Shown in pieces: positions 34,985 to 43,444 of a stretch of DNA of 64,000 nucleotides (position 1 is the stretch's first letter; each line of letters starts with the position of its first letter). The notes under the pieces were generated by a model. The model saw only the letters and a list, made by a program, of their open reading frames with translations. It was not told where the DNA came from and did not search any database. Location of the stretch: NCBI GenBank assembly GCA_002842495.1, contig PHDB01000002.1, positions 62,001 to 126,000 of the forward strand. The letters run 5' to 3'. The DNA comes from Bacteroidetes bacterium HGW-Bacteroidetes-6 (GTDB taxonomy: Bacteria; Bacteroidota; Bacteroidia; Bacteroidales; DTU049). The position numbers were made by a program, and so were the translations under genes.

Positions 34985-35737
34985 CTAAATCAGATTCAAG
35001 CGACTAAAAAGTTCTTTTCTGTAAAGTCCACCAATTGGAATAACCTTCATTTTTCCTTCAATAACCAAATCGGGATACTTAATCGAGAAAATTTTGTCGA
35101 GGCGTACAATATAGCTGCGATGTACACGTACAAAATCTTTTTCCGGAAGAATACGCATCATTTCCTTCATGGTAGTATGCGTAGTGTAGATATTGTCGGC
35201 GGTATTGATCACAACATAATCTTTCAACGCTTCCACAAAATAGATGTCTTTGAAATTAACTTTATTCAAGCGGTAGTCAGCCCGAACAAAAATACTTTCT
35301 TTATCTTCTTTGTTCAATGCGATTGAATGAAGCAAATTACGTTCTTTCTTCAATTCCATATCGCTTTGATGCTTGTTGATAGCCATCTCAATGGTGGTTT
35401 GCAATTCTTTTTCTTTGAAAGGCTTAATGATGTAGCCATAAGGAATTGCCGATTTGGCTTTTTCGATGGTTGATTCATCTGCATAGGCTGTAAGAAAAAC
35501 CACAGGAATATCGTAACGTTCTCGAATAATTTCTGCAGCCTGAATACCACTCATATCGCCCTTAAGCATAATGTCCATCAGAACAATGTTTGGCATGTTT
35601 TTTTCAACCTCGGCCAAGGCTTTATCGCCGCTAGAAACAACTGCCATAACCTGATATCCAAGTCCCGTAAGGATATTCTGAATATCTTTTGCTACAATGG
35701 TTTCGTCCTCAACGATAACAATTTTTGTTTTGCTCAT
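34985..35737 (-). CDS. LytTR-family response regulator
   Basis: 250 residues: an N-terminal receiver domain (phospho-acceptor Asp55 in LMDIMLKGDMSGIQ, acidic pair E10/D11, Lys in YIIKPFKEKE) and a C-terminal LytTR DNA-binding domain (about 145-245: KVNFKDIYFVEALKDYVVINT, FVRVHRSYIVRLDKI). It binds direct repeats upstream of target genes after phosphorylation. It is encoded one base after the PAS/histidine-kinase-like gene, so the two form a signalling unit. A terminator follows. Confidence 0.92.
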   Translation of the reverse strand: MSKTKIVIVEDETIVAKDIQNILTGLGYQVMAVVSSGDKALAEVEKNMPNIVLMDIMLKGDMSGIQAAEIIRERYDIPVVFLTAYADESTIEKAKSAIPYGYIIKPFKEKELQTTIEMAINKHQSDMELKKERNLLHSIALNKEDKESIFVRADYRLNKVNFKDIYFVEALKDYVVINTADNIYTTHTTMKEMMRILPEKDFVRVHRSYIVRLDKIFSIKYPDLVIEGKMKVIPIGGLYRKELFSRLNLI

Positions 35738-35738
35738 T

Positions 35739-37916
35739 TCAACTGATTTTAGTGAGTTTTACTATTAATTTTAATTCTGCTTCTTTGCAATGGCAAGTCA
35801 TTCTTCCGTCAACCTGTTCAAGCAACTCGTTTATAAAACCTATCTCTTCTGAAGAGTTCAGTTTCTTTTCAATTTCATCGGCTGCCGCTTCATTAAATTT
35901 CACGTTAAATGCTACTTCTTTACTGTTTTGCCATTTTAATGATACAAAAGTACAATAATTATCGTTTAATTTCTCACCTAGTTGAAACAACAATGTTAAT
36001 ATCTCATTGAATATCAACCCAATAGGCATTGCCTGAGCAATATTTACCACTAATTTTTTTATTCCGGTAGAGAATTTTATCTTCTCACTAGCCGATTCAG
36101 AGCCATTTTCGCGTATAAAATGTTGATATATTTTGCGCAAATAATCAATAAGTGCAATCGAGTTAAAATTTTGTGCATCATGATAAAAATCACCCACAAT
36201 AGCCATAGAGACCAGTCGATTCTTCGATGCTGTAATCGCTTTTATTGATGCGGGATCCGACACGTTTGTAAGGCATCTGTTGAGCATACTCGAAACCACC
36301 TGATAGTTATTTTTGACCCTATGATGAACTTCGTTTAACAAAATCTTGTTTTCGTCGATCATGGACTTCAACTTATCTTCTATTTCGATACGATAGGCTA
36401 TTTCATCCATTAATTTTCTATTATTCTCTTCGAGTAGCTGTTTTTTTACTTTTTCCTCAGTTAATTGCTTTTCAAAAGAAATGTTTCTAAAAACAATTTG
36501 GAAAGCCGATTTTCCCTTATAGTTTACCCAAACGGGCTTAGTGTCAATAAATATTTTTTCGCCCGTATTGATTTGCTTCAATTCTACCTCCATAAAATCC
36601 ACAACACCTCCTGTTTCAACAAACCTTAATCTTTTCTCAATCATTTTAAGAACTTTACTGTCCATCATGGCTGAAAAATCGATTTCTTTGATGTTTTTGC
36701 AACCAAAAATTTCAAGTGCAGCATTATTTGCAAAATATACATTGTCGAAATCTCTGATGATGATACCATTCGGAGAAGTGTCAACCAGCATTTTGTAATT
36801 TACTTCGCTCTTTTCGAGTGCCTGTTTGCTCAATTCGCGTTCGGTTACATCAATAATAGTAAGTATATGCTGTTTTTCTCCATTGATAAACCGATATTTC
36901 GAGGCAATATCAATATACATTTCGCCTATTGATGTGCAATGTGTTTTGTGACTGATTCCATTGGCAAGTATAAGCTTAAGAACACTGTGGTCTATAATAT
37001 TGTACAGATTGGTTGGTACATGATGACCCGATTTGTTCATGATGTCTTTAAAAGGATTGTTGCAGAATAAAACATCCCCAAACTGATTGAGTAATACAAC
37101 AGCAACCGGCATGTCGTTAAACATTGTTGTCATCGATTCTTCACGTTCAACGAGAAGCTCCTTCTCCTTTTTTTCTTCCGTTATATCACGAATCAATGCA
37201 ATAATGAATTTGTCCTGAGGAATCAAATTGCAATTGAATTGCAGCAGTTGTTGTTTATCGGGCAATTCGTATTCGAAAGAAATTTTCTTCATCGTTCGAA
37301 GCGATTCCTTCATATGAACCAAAGCCATTTCCTTCAAAAAGGCAGGAAGTTTTAAATCTTGAAATTTCTGACCCTTGAGACGAACACTTTCGTCGAAAAG
37401 CATTGTGTTTGCATCGGTATTAACGTCAATAACAACAAAATCGTGATCGAACACAAAAACAATTCCCGGAAACGATTTGAAAATATTTTCGTAAGACACG
37501 TTTTTACTCATCGATGATGCAAGCTTATTCAGCGGGCCAGAATGATCGTAAAAGTAAATGAGTTTGCTATTGTTCTCGAGTAATGTGGTTTTGTAAAAGA
37601 AATATCGAAGAACACCATATTTGTCTTTGAGCGTAATAAAGTCGTTTAAATTAATCCCAAAAGGCAACATATAGTTATCCAGTTCTATTAAACCCATGCT
37701 TCTATCCGAAGAAGTAACAACGACATCGTTAATGGTAAGATTGTTTTCGGTTTCCTCTTTTAAATATGAAAGTTGAGTATAAAACGCTTTATTTGCAAAA
37801 ACAATTACTCCTAATTCGTTTACAAGTATGGCCGGAAACGAATACAAACTGATGTATTGTTTAGCATCGGCAGATAATATTTTTGAATCGAAACCAGCGT
37901 GTAGAGGGAGCTCCAT
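35739..37916 (-). CDS. Multi-PAS histidine-kinase-like protein with degenerate ATPase domain
   Basis: 725 residues, no membrane helix, cytoplasmic. It has about four PAS-like domains (roughly 18-125, 140-250, 265-360, 370-485) and a HisKA_2 dimerisation segment with the acceptor His531/532 in LLNEVHHRVKNNYQ. The C-terminal HATPase region (about 610-725) keeps the fold (AMPIGLIFNEILTLLFQLG) but has Leu642 where the N box (ExxxN) needs Asn, and NVKFNEAAAD in place of the G1 DxGxG. It therefore looks unable to bind ATP-Mg. It may sense and pass a signal to the LytTR regulator without autophosphorylation, or it may depend on another kinase. It ends one base from the regulator gene. Confidence 0.85.
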   Translation of the reverse strand: MELPLHAGFDSKILSADAKQYISLYSFPAILVNELGVIVFANKAFYTQLSYLKEETENNLTINDVVVTSSDRSMGLIELDNYMLPFGINLNDFITLKDKYGVLRYFFYKTTLLENNSKLIYFYDHSGPLNKLASSMSKNVSYENIFKSFPGIVFVFDHDFVVIDVNTDANTMLFDESVRLKGQKFQDLKLPAFLKEMALVHMKESLRTMKKISFEYELPDKQQLLQFNCNLIPQDKFIIALIRDITEEKKEKELLVEREESMTTMFNDMPVAVVLLNQFGDVLFCNNPFKDIMNKSGHHVPTNLYNIIDHSVLKLILANGISHKTHCTSIGEMYIDIASKYRFINGEKQHILTIIDVTERELSKQALEKSEVNYKMLVDTSPNGIIIRDFDNVYFANNAALEIFGCKNIKEIDFSAMMDSKVLKMIEKRLRFVETGGVVDFMEVELKQINTGEKIFIDTKPVWVNYKGKSAFQIVFRNISFEKQLTEEKVKKQLLEENNRKLMDEIAYRIEIEDKLKSMIDENKILLNEVHHRVKNNYQVVSSMLNRCLTNVSDPASIKAITASKNRLVSMAIVGDFYHDAQNFNSIALIDYLRKIYQHFIRENGSESASEKIKFSTGIKKLVVNIAQAMPIGLIFNEILTLLFQLGEKLNDNYCTFVSLKWQNSKEVAFNVKFNEAAADEIEKKLNSSEEIGFINELLEQVDGRMTCHCKEAELKLIVKLTKIS

Positions 37917-37977
37917 AGGCGGTGGATTTAGGAACCCTCTAATATAGTCAATAAAAAAGCCCCTGTCAAGCCCGTTT

Positions 37978-39501
37978 CTAATCGGTTGTCGGTTCTATTT
38001 CGGGTTTTATTAATACATTGTTATATTTTATCTCCATTCCTTGCCTATATGTAACAATTAATGATAAAGTTCCATCAGATGAATAATATTTCCAGTCGCC
38101 TTCGCGTAAACCCAAAACATATGAGCCTTCCAGACGTTTATTTCCATTATCAAAATACCATGTATGACGGCCTGTTGGTTGACCATCAAAGAATTCTCCT
38201 TTAAAAACAAGTTCTCCATCGTCTTTCGAAATACGAGTCCAAACACCAACCTGTTCTCCATCCTGATATTTACCCGTTTCAATAACATCCCCAATAGCAT
38301 ACATCCATTCACCGGTCTGCAAGCCTTCCAAATAAGAGCCTTTTACCAAAACCTGTCCACTATCTGAATATTCTACATAATTTCCTTCGTGTTCCCCATT
38401 AATATACTCTTCTTCTATCAAAATATTTCCGCTTTCATAATAGTACTTCCACTCTCCGTCTGGTATTCCTTTCGAAGTAAACATACCCTCCTGCTCTGTT
38501 TTGCCATTCCGGTGATAAAATATCCACTTCCCTACCCTTACATTATCTTTGTAAACACCATTTGCCATTAACTCACCGGTTTCGTAAAATTCTTTCCACG
38601 GACCTTGTTTTTTACCCATGGCATCAATAATGCCCTCTCCAACTACTATTCCATCACTAAAAATGTATCCTTTGACAATATGACCATTTTCATCAAATTC
38701 TCTACGAACACCGTCGGCTTTATTATTGAAATAACTCCCTTCTATTTTTACTTTACCATTACTGTAGTAATCGCGACGGATTTCATATTCTTTTAATTCA
38801 TCAGCAAATTGAACCGGCTCATCATTGATATATTTCTCAATGCTTAACAGTACACCATTTTCGTCGTATTTTTTTAAATAACCATTTCGTTTATCGTTGA
38901 GATATGTTATTTCCTGCCTGATATTTCCATTCTCATAAAAATCTTTCCAGAGCCCTTGTCGTAAACCATTTTTATCGCGACGATTGATGTATTCACGCGA
39001 AATAAGAAAACCCTTCTTATACTCCGAAATAAGTATAATAACACTATCGGGGCTAAACTCAAAACCCAATCCATTTTCTAATCCTTTTTCATATGGAGTA
39101 ATTCTTTTTATTTTACCATCAGGATAAAAAGATTTGGAATAATTCTCACGGATATCGTTTTCGAAAAAATCTTCTATTATTTCATTTTTTAAATATGTTC
39201 GTCGAATACCATTTTTTAATCCTGCTGAGTAATTAATTTCAGATTGTATAGTACTGTCTTCGGCATAAAAACGCCAGATACTGTCGAGCTTAAAATTCTT
39301 TCTATTACCTTCCGATTTTAAGGTTCCATTATCATAGTAAGCTTTCCAATATCCATCAGGTTTTCCATTGTGCAAATATCCTTCCGAAGAAACAATTCCA
39401 TTGGAATAGGTATATTTTACATATTTCCACGATGAATCAACCTGAGCAAAAACAAAGCTGCTTAAAAAAACAAAAAAAATGATTGCATTTATTCTTTTCA
39501 T
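37978..39501 (-). CDS. Exported MORN/YwqK-like repeat protein
   Basis: 507 residues with a signal peptide (MKRINAIIFFVFLSSFVFAQ) and then about 18 short repeats of the form 'YYxNGxxxxEGxYxxGxxxGxWxxY' (for example KSEGNRKNFKLDSIWRFYAEDS, QEGMFTSKGIPDGEWKYYYESGNILIEEEYING). They resemble the MORN-like repeats of the YwqK antitoxin family and form a beta-hairpin array. Exported members are common in Bacteroidota; the role is unknown (binding or scaffold). It is likely co-transcribed with the upstream nadA, three bases away. Confidence 0.85.
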   Translation of the reverse strand: MKRINAIIFFVFLSSFVFAQVDSSWKYVKYTYSNGIVSSEGYLHNGKPDGYWKAYYDNGTLKSEGNRKNFKLDSIWRFYAEDSTIQSEINYSAGLKNGIRRTYLKNEIIEDFFENDIRENYSKSFYPDGKIKRITPYEKGLENGLGFEFSPDSVIILISEYKKGFLISREYINRRDKNGLRQGLWKDFYENGNIRQEITYLNDKRNGYLKKYDENGVLLSIEKYINDEPVQFADELKEYEIRRDYYSNGKVKIEGSYFNNKADGVRREFDENGHIVKGYIFSDGIVVGEGIIDAMGKKQGPWKEFYETGELMANGVYKDNVRVGKWIFYHRNGKTEQEGMFTSKGIPDGEWKYYYESGNILIEEEYINGEHEGNYVEYSDSGQVLVKGSYLEGLQTGEWMYAIGDVIETGKYQDGEQVGVWTRISKDDGELVFKGEFFDGQPTGRHTWYFDNGNKRLEGSYVLGLREGDWKYYSSDGTLSLIVTYRQGMEIKYNNVLIKPEIEPTTD

Positions 39502-39504
39502 GAT

Positions 39505-40428
39505 TTAACTCATTTCGAGCATTCTTTTCAACGGTTTAATAGCAGCACTTATTATTTGATCATCAAGAAATATCTCATTTGATTCAGTTTCTAAAACCTG
39601 CTCAATTTTTTCCAGTGTATTCATTTTCATATAAATACAATCATTACAATTACAATTTTCGTCGACAGGGACAACTATGAATTCTTTTTGTGGCGACGCT
39701 TTCTGCATTTGATGAATAATACCACCTTCCGTAGCTACAATATATTTTTGACTTGCATCGGTTTTTGTATAATTAAGTAAAGCCTGGGTTGAACCAATAA
39801 AATCGGCCAATTCCAAAACAGGAGACTTACATTCAGGATGTGCAATAAGCTTAAAATCAGGATTTTTTAATTTTAGATTTATTACATTTTCTATTGAAAG
39901 TTGGTCATGAACGTGACAACTTCCGTTCCACAATACCATATTTCTTCCTGTTTTTGCATTGATATAAGAACCCAGATTACGATCGGGCGCAAAAACAATT
40001 TTTTCATTTTCGGGAAGTTGTTCTACTATTTTCAAAGCATTCGAAGATGTAACAATAATATCGCTTAATGTTTTCACCCGCGCTGAAGCATTCACATAAG
40101 TCAATACTATATGATCTTTATAGTCTTTTAAAAACAATTCAAACTCATCGGCTGGACAACTATCGGCAAGTGAACAACCCGCATTCATATCCGGAATAAG
40201 TACTTTTTTATTAGGATTCAGTATTTTTGCTGTTTCAGCCATAAAATGTACGCCTGCAAAAACAATAATATCGGCTTCAATTTTTACAGCTGCTTGTGCC
40301 AAAGCCAAACTATCTCCAACAAAATCGGCAAGTTCCTGAATTTCAGGAATCTGATAATAATGCGCTAAAATAACGGCATTCTTTTCAGTTTTCAACCGAT
40401 TAATATTATTAATTATATTCTTTTTCAT
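39505..40428 (-). CDS. nadA: Quinolinate synthase
   Basis: 307 residues. NadA signature: LAHYYQIPEIQELADFVGDS, VFAGVHFMAETAKIL, AGCSLADSCPADEF, WNGSCHVHDQLS, AHPECKSPVLELADFIGSTQALL and DENCNCNDCIYMK. Cys85, Cys171 and one of Cys259/261/264 probably bind the [4Fe-4S] cluster. It condenses iminoaspartate and dihydroxyacetone phosphate to quinolinate in NAD synthesis. nadB and nadC are not nearby. It is divergent from rpiB across the AT-rich origin-like region, with a TATATTTG box (40549) inside that region. Confidence 0.96.
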   Translation of the reverse strand: MKKNIINNINRLKTEKNAVILAHYYQIPEIQELADFVGDSLALAQAAVKIEADIIVFAGVHFMAETAKILNPNKKVLIPDMNAGCSLADSCPADEFELFLKDYKDHIVLTYVNASARVKTLSDIIVTSSNALKIVEQLPENEKIVFAPDRNLGSYINAKTGRNMVLWNGSCHVHDQLSIENVINLKLKNPDFKLIAHPECKSPVLELADFIGSTQALLNYTKTDASQKYIVATEGGIIHQMQKASPQKEFIVVPVDENCNCNDCIYMKMNTLEKIEQVLETESNEIFLDDQIISAAIKPLKRMLEMS

Positions 40429-40548
40429 TTTTAAAAAAAGATTTAATCATAATAACAAGCTCTGTGAATTGGTTGATATTAATCGACAGAAAATTTGGAA
40501 AAGTTCATTATCATATTTTATCAACCTGTTTTGCTTGTTTTTCAACCA

Positions 40549-40556
40549 CAAATATA
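40549..40556 (-). promoter_or_regulatory. Bacteroidota -7 promoter box possibly serving nadA
   Basis: Minus strand TATATTTG; 121 bases before the nadA ATG and inside the origin-like region. Confidence 0.3.
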
Positions 40557-40917
40557 ACTGTTTTTATGTAATTTGGCTATGTTATAAACAATATGTTGAA
40601 AACCATATTTGTTGAAAATAGAGTGAGTTTCAACATTACACAAATTGTTGAAAAGACGTTGATTTTTATGTATAAAAATTCGAATATTTGTTGTTCTTGA
40701 TATAAACTTGCTGCATATATATGAATTTGAAAAAATACCAAAAAAAGTTTCATCTGTTTTTCAACAATAATGTTGGTGTATATTTAATAACCTGTTATGT
40801 ATCTGATACAGATGATTTTTGATTCAATAAATTACTAAATAGTGCTTATATATCGAATTTATTTAATTGATTATCAACATTTTTCTTATTTTAACAGCTA
40901 ACTAGCGAAAATGTTGA

Positions 40918-40925
40918 TAACTTTG
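40918..40925 (+). promoter_or_regulatory. Bacteroidota -7 promoter box for rpiB
   Basis: TAACTTTG matches TAnnTTTG, 16 bases before ATG 40942. Its first bases overlap the DnaA-box-like TGTTGATAA at 40912-40920. Confidence 0.5.
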
Positions 40926-40941
40926 CCCAAAATTATAAATA

Positions 40942-41379
40942 ATGCATGTTGAAAACATTGTTATAGCCTGCGATCATGCAGGTTATAAATTGAAAAAGAA
41001 AATAATGAAAAACTTTTCGAAGAAGGTTTATTTCACTGATATGGGAACCGACTCGGAAGAAAGTTGTGATTATCCTGACTATGCACACAAAGCTATGGTT
41101 GCTGTTACACGTGGCGAAGTAAGTTATGCTATTTTATTGTGTGGTTCGGGAAATGGGATGACAATAGCTGCCAATAAACACAAATTGGTTCGTTGTGCTT
41201 TGGCCTGGAATAAAGAAATTGCTGAACTTGCCCGTTTGCACAACAACGCAAATGTATTATCTATTCCGGCGCGTTTTGTTACCGACGACGAAGCTTACGA
41301 AATTGTGGAAGCTTTTCTCGAAACCCAATTCGAGGGTGGCCGACACGAACGCAGGGTAGAGAAAATTTCGCAATATTGA
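40942..41379 (+). CDS. rpiB: Ribose-5-phosphate isomerase B
   Basis: 145 residues. RpiB/LacAB family: IACDHAGYKLKKKI at the start, the catalytic region YAILLCGSGNGMTIAANKHKLVRCALAWN (Cys and GSGNGM loop), and ELARLHNNANVLSIPARFV. It interconverts ribose-5-phosphate and ribulose-5-phosphate in the pentose phosphate pathway. It is the first rightward gene after the origin-like region. Monocistronic or followed 121 bases later by the LutB-like gene. Confidence 0.95.
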   Translation: MHVENIVIACDHAGYKLKKKIMKNFSKKVYFTDMGTDSEESCDYPDYAHKAMVAVTRGEVSYAILLCGSGNGMTIAANKHKLVRCALAWNKEIAELARLHNNANVLSIPARFVTDDEAYEIVEAFLETQFEGGRHERRVEKISQY

Positions 41380-41500
41380 TAATTCTGCATTTTTCTGTTT
41401 ATTTTCGCATGAATTTATTGATATTTGCAACAGAAACATTGCAAAATTGTCGAAAACGTGACCGTAAGTTAGTTATTAATTGAAATAAATACCAAGCATA

Positions 41501-42880
41501 ATGAATTCAGCCAGCCTTAAGTCGTTCAATCAGAATATTTCTGAAAAGTTGACCGATGATAGTTTGCAATTGATTATGCATAAAAACACCAACACTTATA
41601 ATCAAAAATACAGTATTGGTGTTAAACAATTCGATGATTTAAAAGCTTGTAAAGAAAGAATATCGTTTTTAAAAACAAAAAGCATCAACAATCTCGATAA
41701 ATATTTGCTTGAATTTGAAAGTAAATTTATCAGAAATGGTGGAGCTGTTTATTGGGCCGATACAGCCGATGATGTTATTAGAATTTTATTGGAATTGCTT
41801 CCTGCCGACCGAAGCTTAATTGTTAAGTCGAAAAGTATGGCAACCGAAGAGGTCGATTTTAATTTACATTTTCAGGAACGCGGCGACGAAGTGATTGAAA
41901 CCGATTTGGGTGAGTTTATTGTTCAGCAAATGGGTCAAAAACCATCGCATATAACTGCACCGGCATTGCATTTGTCGCGCGAACAAATTGCATCTTTTTT
42001 AAGTACTCGCTTTGGAATAGACAGCCAATCGACAGCAGAAGAAATAACAGCATTTGTACGAAAACTGCTGAGAACAAAATTTTTCACAGCAAGTGTTGGT
42101 GTTAGTGGAGCCAATTTTTTGGTTGCCGATACAGGCTCGGTAGCCATTACCGAAAACGAAGGAAATGCTTCTTTGGTAACTGCCTGGCCCCAAAAACACG
42201 TTGTTATTGCGGGTATCGAAAAGGTGATTCCCTCTATCAAAGATTTGTATTTGCTTTGGCCAATGCTGGCTACGCATGCTACAGGACAGAGATTGTCGGC
42301 TTATAATCATATTATTTCGGGTCCTGCCCGAAGTGCCGAATTGGACGGTCCGTCCGAAATGTATGTAATTCTAATCAACAACAATCGGCATCGGTTGCTC
42401 GACGACATTGGGCTTCGTCAATCGCTCAACTGTATTCGTTGTGGCGCATGTGCCAGTGTTTGCCCTGTATTTCGTCGACTTACCGGCCATTCGTATCATT
42501 CCGTTTACAGCGGGCCTATTGGTTCGGTTATCACTCCACACCTACAGCCCGACAACTCGTTATTTCATTTATCTTTTGCTTCAACATTGTGTGGTGCATG
42601 TACCAGCCAATGTCCTTCGAATATTCCGCTGCATGAGCTGTTGCTTTATAACCGGAGCATAGCTGTTGTGCAAAAAGAAATTCCTGCCAGAGAAGCTCGT
42701 ATCGTTAAAATGTTGCTTAAAAGGCTTAGGAGTCGAAAAAACATGGATTTCTGGGGTCCTAAAATAAAAAACATTGCATTCAAAATTGTCATGCGCAAAT
42801 CGTGGCTGCGACATCGTTCAGCGGTAAATTTTTCGTCGCAGAGTTTCAACAAAGAAATGACTGCCAAAACGGAAAAATAA
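41501..42880 (+). CDS. LutB-like iron-sulfur lactate utilisation protein
   Basis: 459 residues: an N-terminal LUD domain (about 60-290, with EEVDFNLHFQERGDEVIETDLGEFIVQQ and VSGANFLVADTGSVAITENEGNASL) and two [4Fe-4S] ferredoxin motifs (CIRCGACASVCPVFRRLTGH and CGACTSQCPSNIPL). This matches LutB (YkgF), a subunit of the LutABC L-lactate dehydrogenase complex. The usual neighbours lutA and lutC are not adjacent, so it either works with partners encoded elsewhere or has another acceptor role. The long stretch before the LUD domain is normal. Confidence 0.88.
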   Translation: MNSASLKSFNQNISEKLTDDSLQLIMHKNTNTYNQKYSIGVKQFDDLKACKERISFLKTKSINNLDKYLLEFESKFIRNGGAVYWADTADDVIRILLELLPADRSLIVKSKSMATEEVDFNLHFQERGDEVIETDLGEFIVQQMGQKPSHITAPALHLSREQIASFLSTRFGIDSQSTAEEITAFVRKLLRTKFFTASVGVSGANFLVADTGSVAITENEGNASLVTAWPQKHVVIAGIEKVIPSIKDLYLLWPMLATHATGQRLSAYNHIISGPARSAELDGPSEMYVILINNNRHRLLDDIGLRQSLNCIRCGACASVCPVFRRLTGHSYHSVYSGPIGSVITPHLQPDNSLFHLSFASTLCGACTSQCPSNIPLHELLLYNRSIAVVQKEIPAREARIVKMLLKRLRSRKNMDFWGPKIKNIAFKIVMRKSWLRHRSAVNFSSQSFNKEMTAKTEK

Positions 42881-42893
42881 TTTGATTTTTTAT

Positions 42894-43376
42894 TTAGAGG
42901 TTTTCAAGTGCTTTCCAAACGGGATAAAACATTCCGGAAATTAGCATTAGTGTTATAAATGGACGGTTGATGTTCTGCCATTTATAATTTTTGTGTTTGA
43001 TGGCTTCGGCAAGATGGTTAATCCCCGAAAAGAAGAAAAAGAAAATAAAGGCAAAGAAAATAGTCAATTCAGCGAGTATACCCCAATTGAGAAAAAATAT
43101 TGCAGCAGCAATTATTGCATACGACAAAAGTGCAATTGACGATTGACGTTGATAATTGCTTCCTGTTTCAAAACCTTTGTTTTCGGCCGATTTTTTCCCA
43201 AAAAACAAACCTTCCAGACCCGAAAGTCCTGCTATACTTGCAATAATAACAGGAATCATAAAATGCAGTTGAGCACCGGGATTGTAAATTTCGCCGCTAA
43301 AACCAATTGAATACCCATAATAGAAAGCAAAGCAAACAATGGCAATTCGAAGAATATCCAAAATATTAAGCAACAT
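42894..43376 (-). CDS. Small multi-pass membrane protein (DUF6790-like)
   Basis: About 160 residues, five hydrophobic segments (for example LRIAIVCFAFYYGYSIGF, HFMIPVIIASIAGLSGLEGLFFG, LLSYAIIAAAIFFLNWGIL, LTIFFAFIFFFFFSGINHLAE). The 'GINHLAEAIKHKN' loop and the last helix fit an uncharacterised membrane family that I would place near DUF6790, with moderate certainty. The frame opens at a TTG (43409), but ATG 43376 (MLLNILDIL) is the better start, 61 bases inside a TATCTTTG promoter. Function unknown. Confidence 0.65.
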   Translation of the reverse strand: MLLNILDILRIAIVCFAFYYGYSIGFSGEIYNPGAQLHFMIPVIIASIAGLSGLEGLFFGKKSAENKGFETGSNYQRQSSIALLSYAIIAAAIFFLNWGILAELTIFFAFIFFFFFSGINHLAEAIKHKNYKWQNINRPFITLMLISGMFYPVWKALENL

Positions 43377-43436
43377 TGTTTTTAGGTTTAAGTTGATAAT
43401 TTTAACCAATTCATTTCGAGTACATTCAAAGATAGT

Positions 43437-43444
43437 AAGTTTTT
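43437..43444 (-). promoter_or_regulatory. Bacteroidota -7 promoter box for the small membrane protein gene
   Basis: Minus strand TATCTTTG. It overlaps the end of the DUF418 gene by two bases. Confidence 0.4.

Larger units (their letters stand above)
40429..40941. other. Candidate chromosomal replication origin (oriC)
   Basis: 513 bases, very AT-rich, without coding potential. It carries nine 9-mers related to the DnaA box TTATNCACA. They are TTATCAACC 40518, TTTTCAACC 40539, TGTTGAAAA 40594, 40610 and 40646, GTTTCAACA 40627, TTTTCAACA 40758, TTATCAACA 40871 and TGTTGATAA 40912. All fit TTWTCAAC(A/C) on one strand or the other, except that 40627 shares only its last eight bases. Nearby parS sites, mnmG and the change of gene direction support an origin role. 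dnaA is not in the window. Confidence 0.6.
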
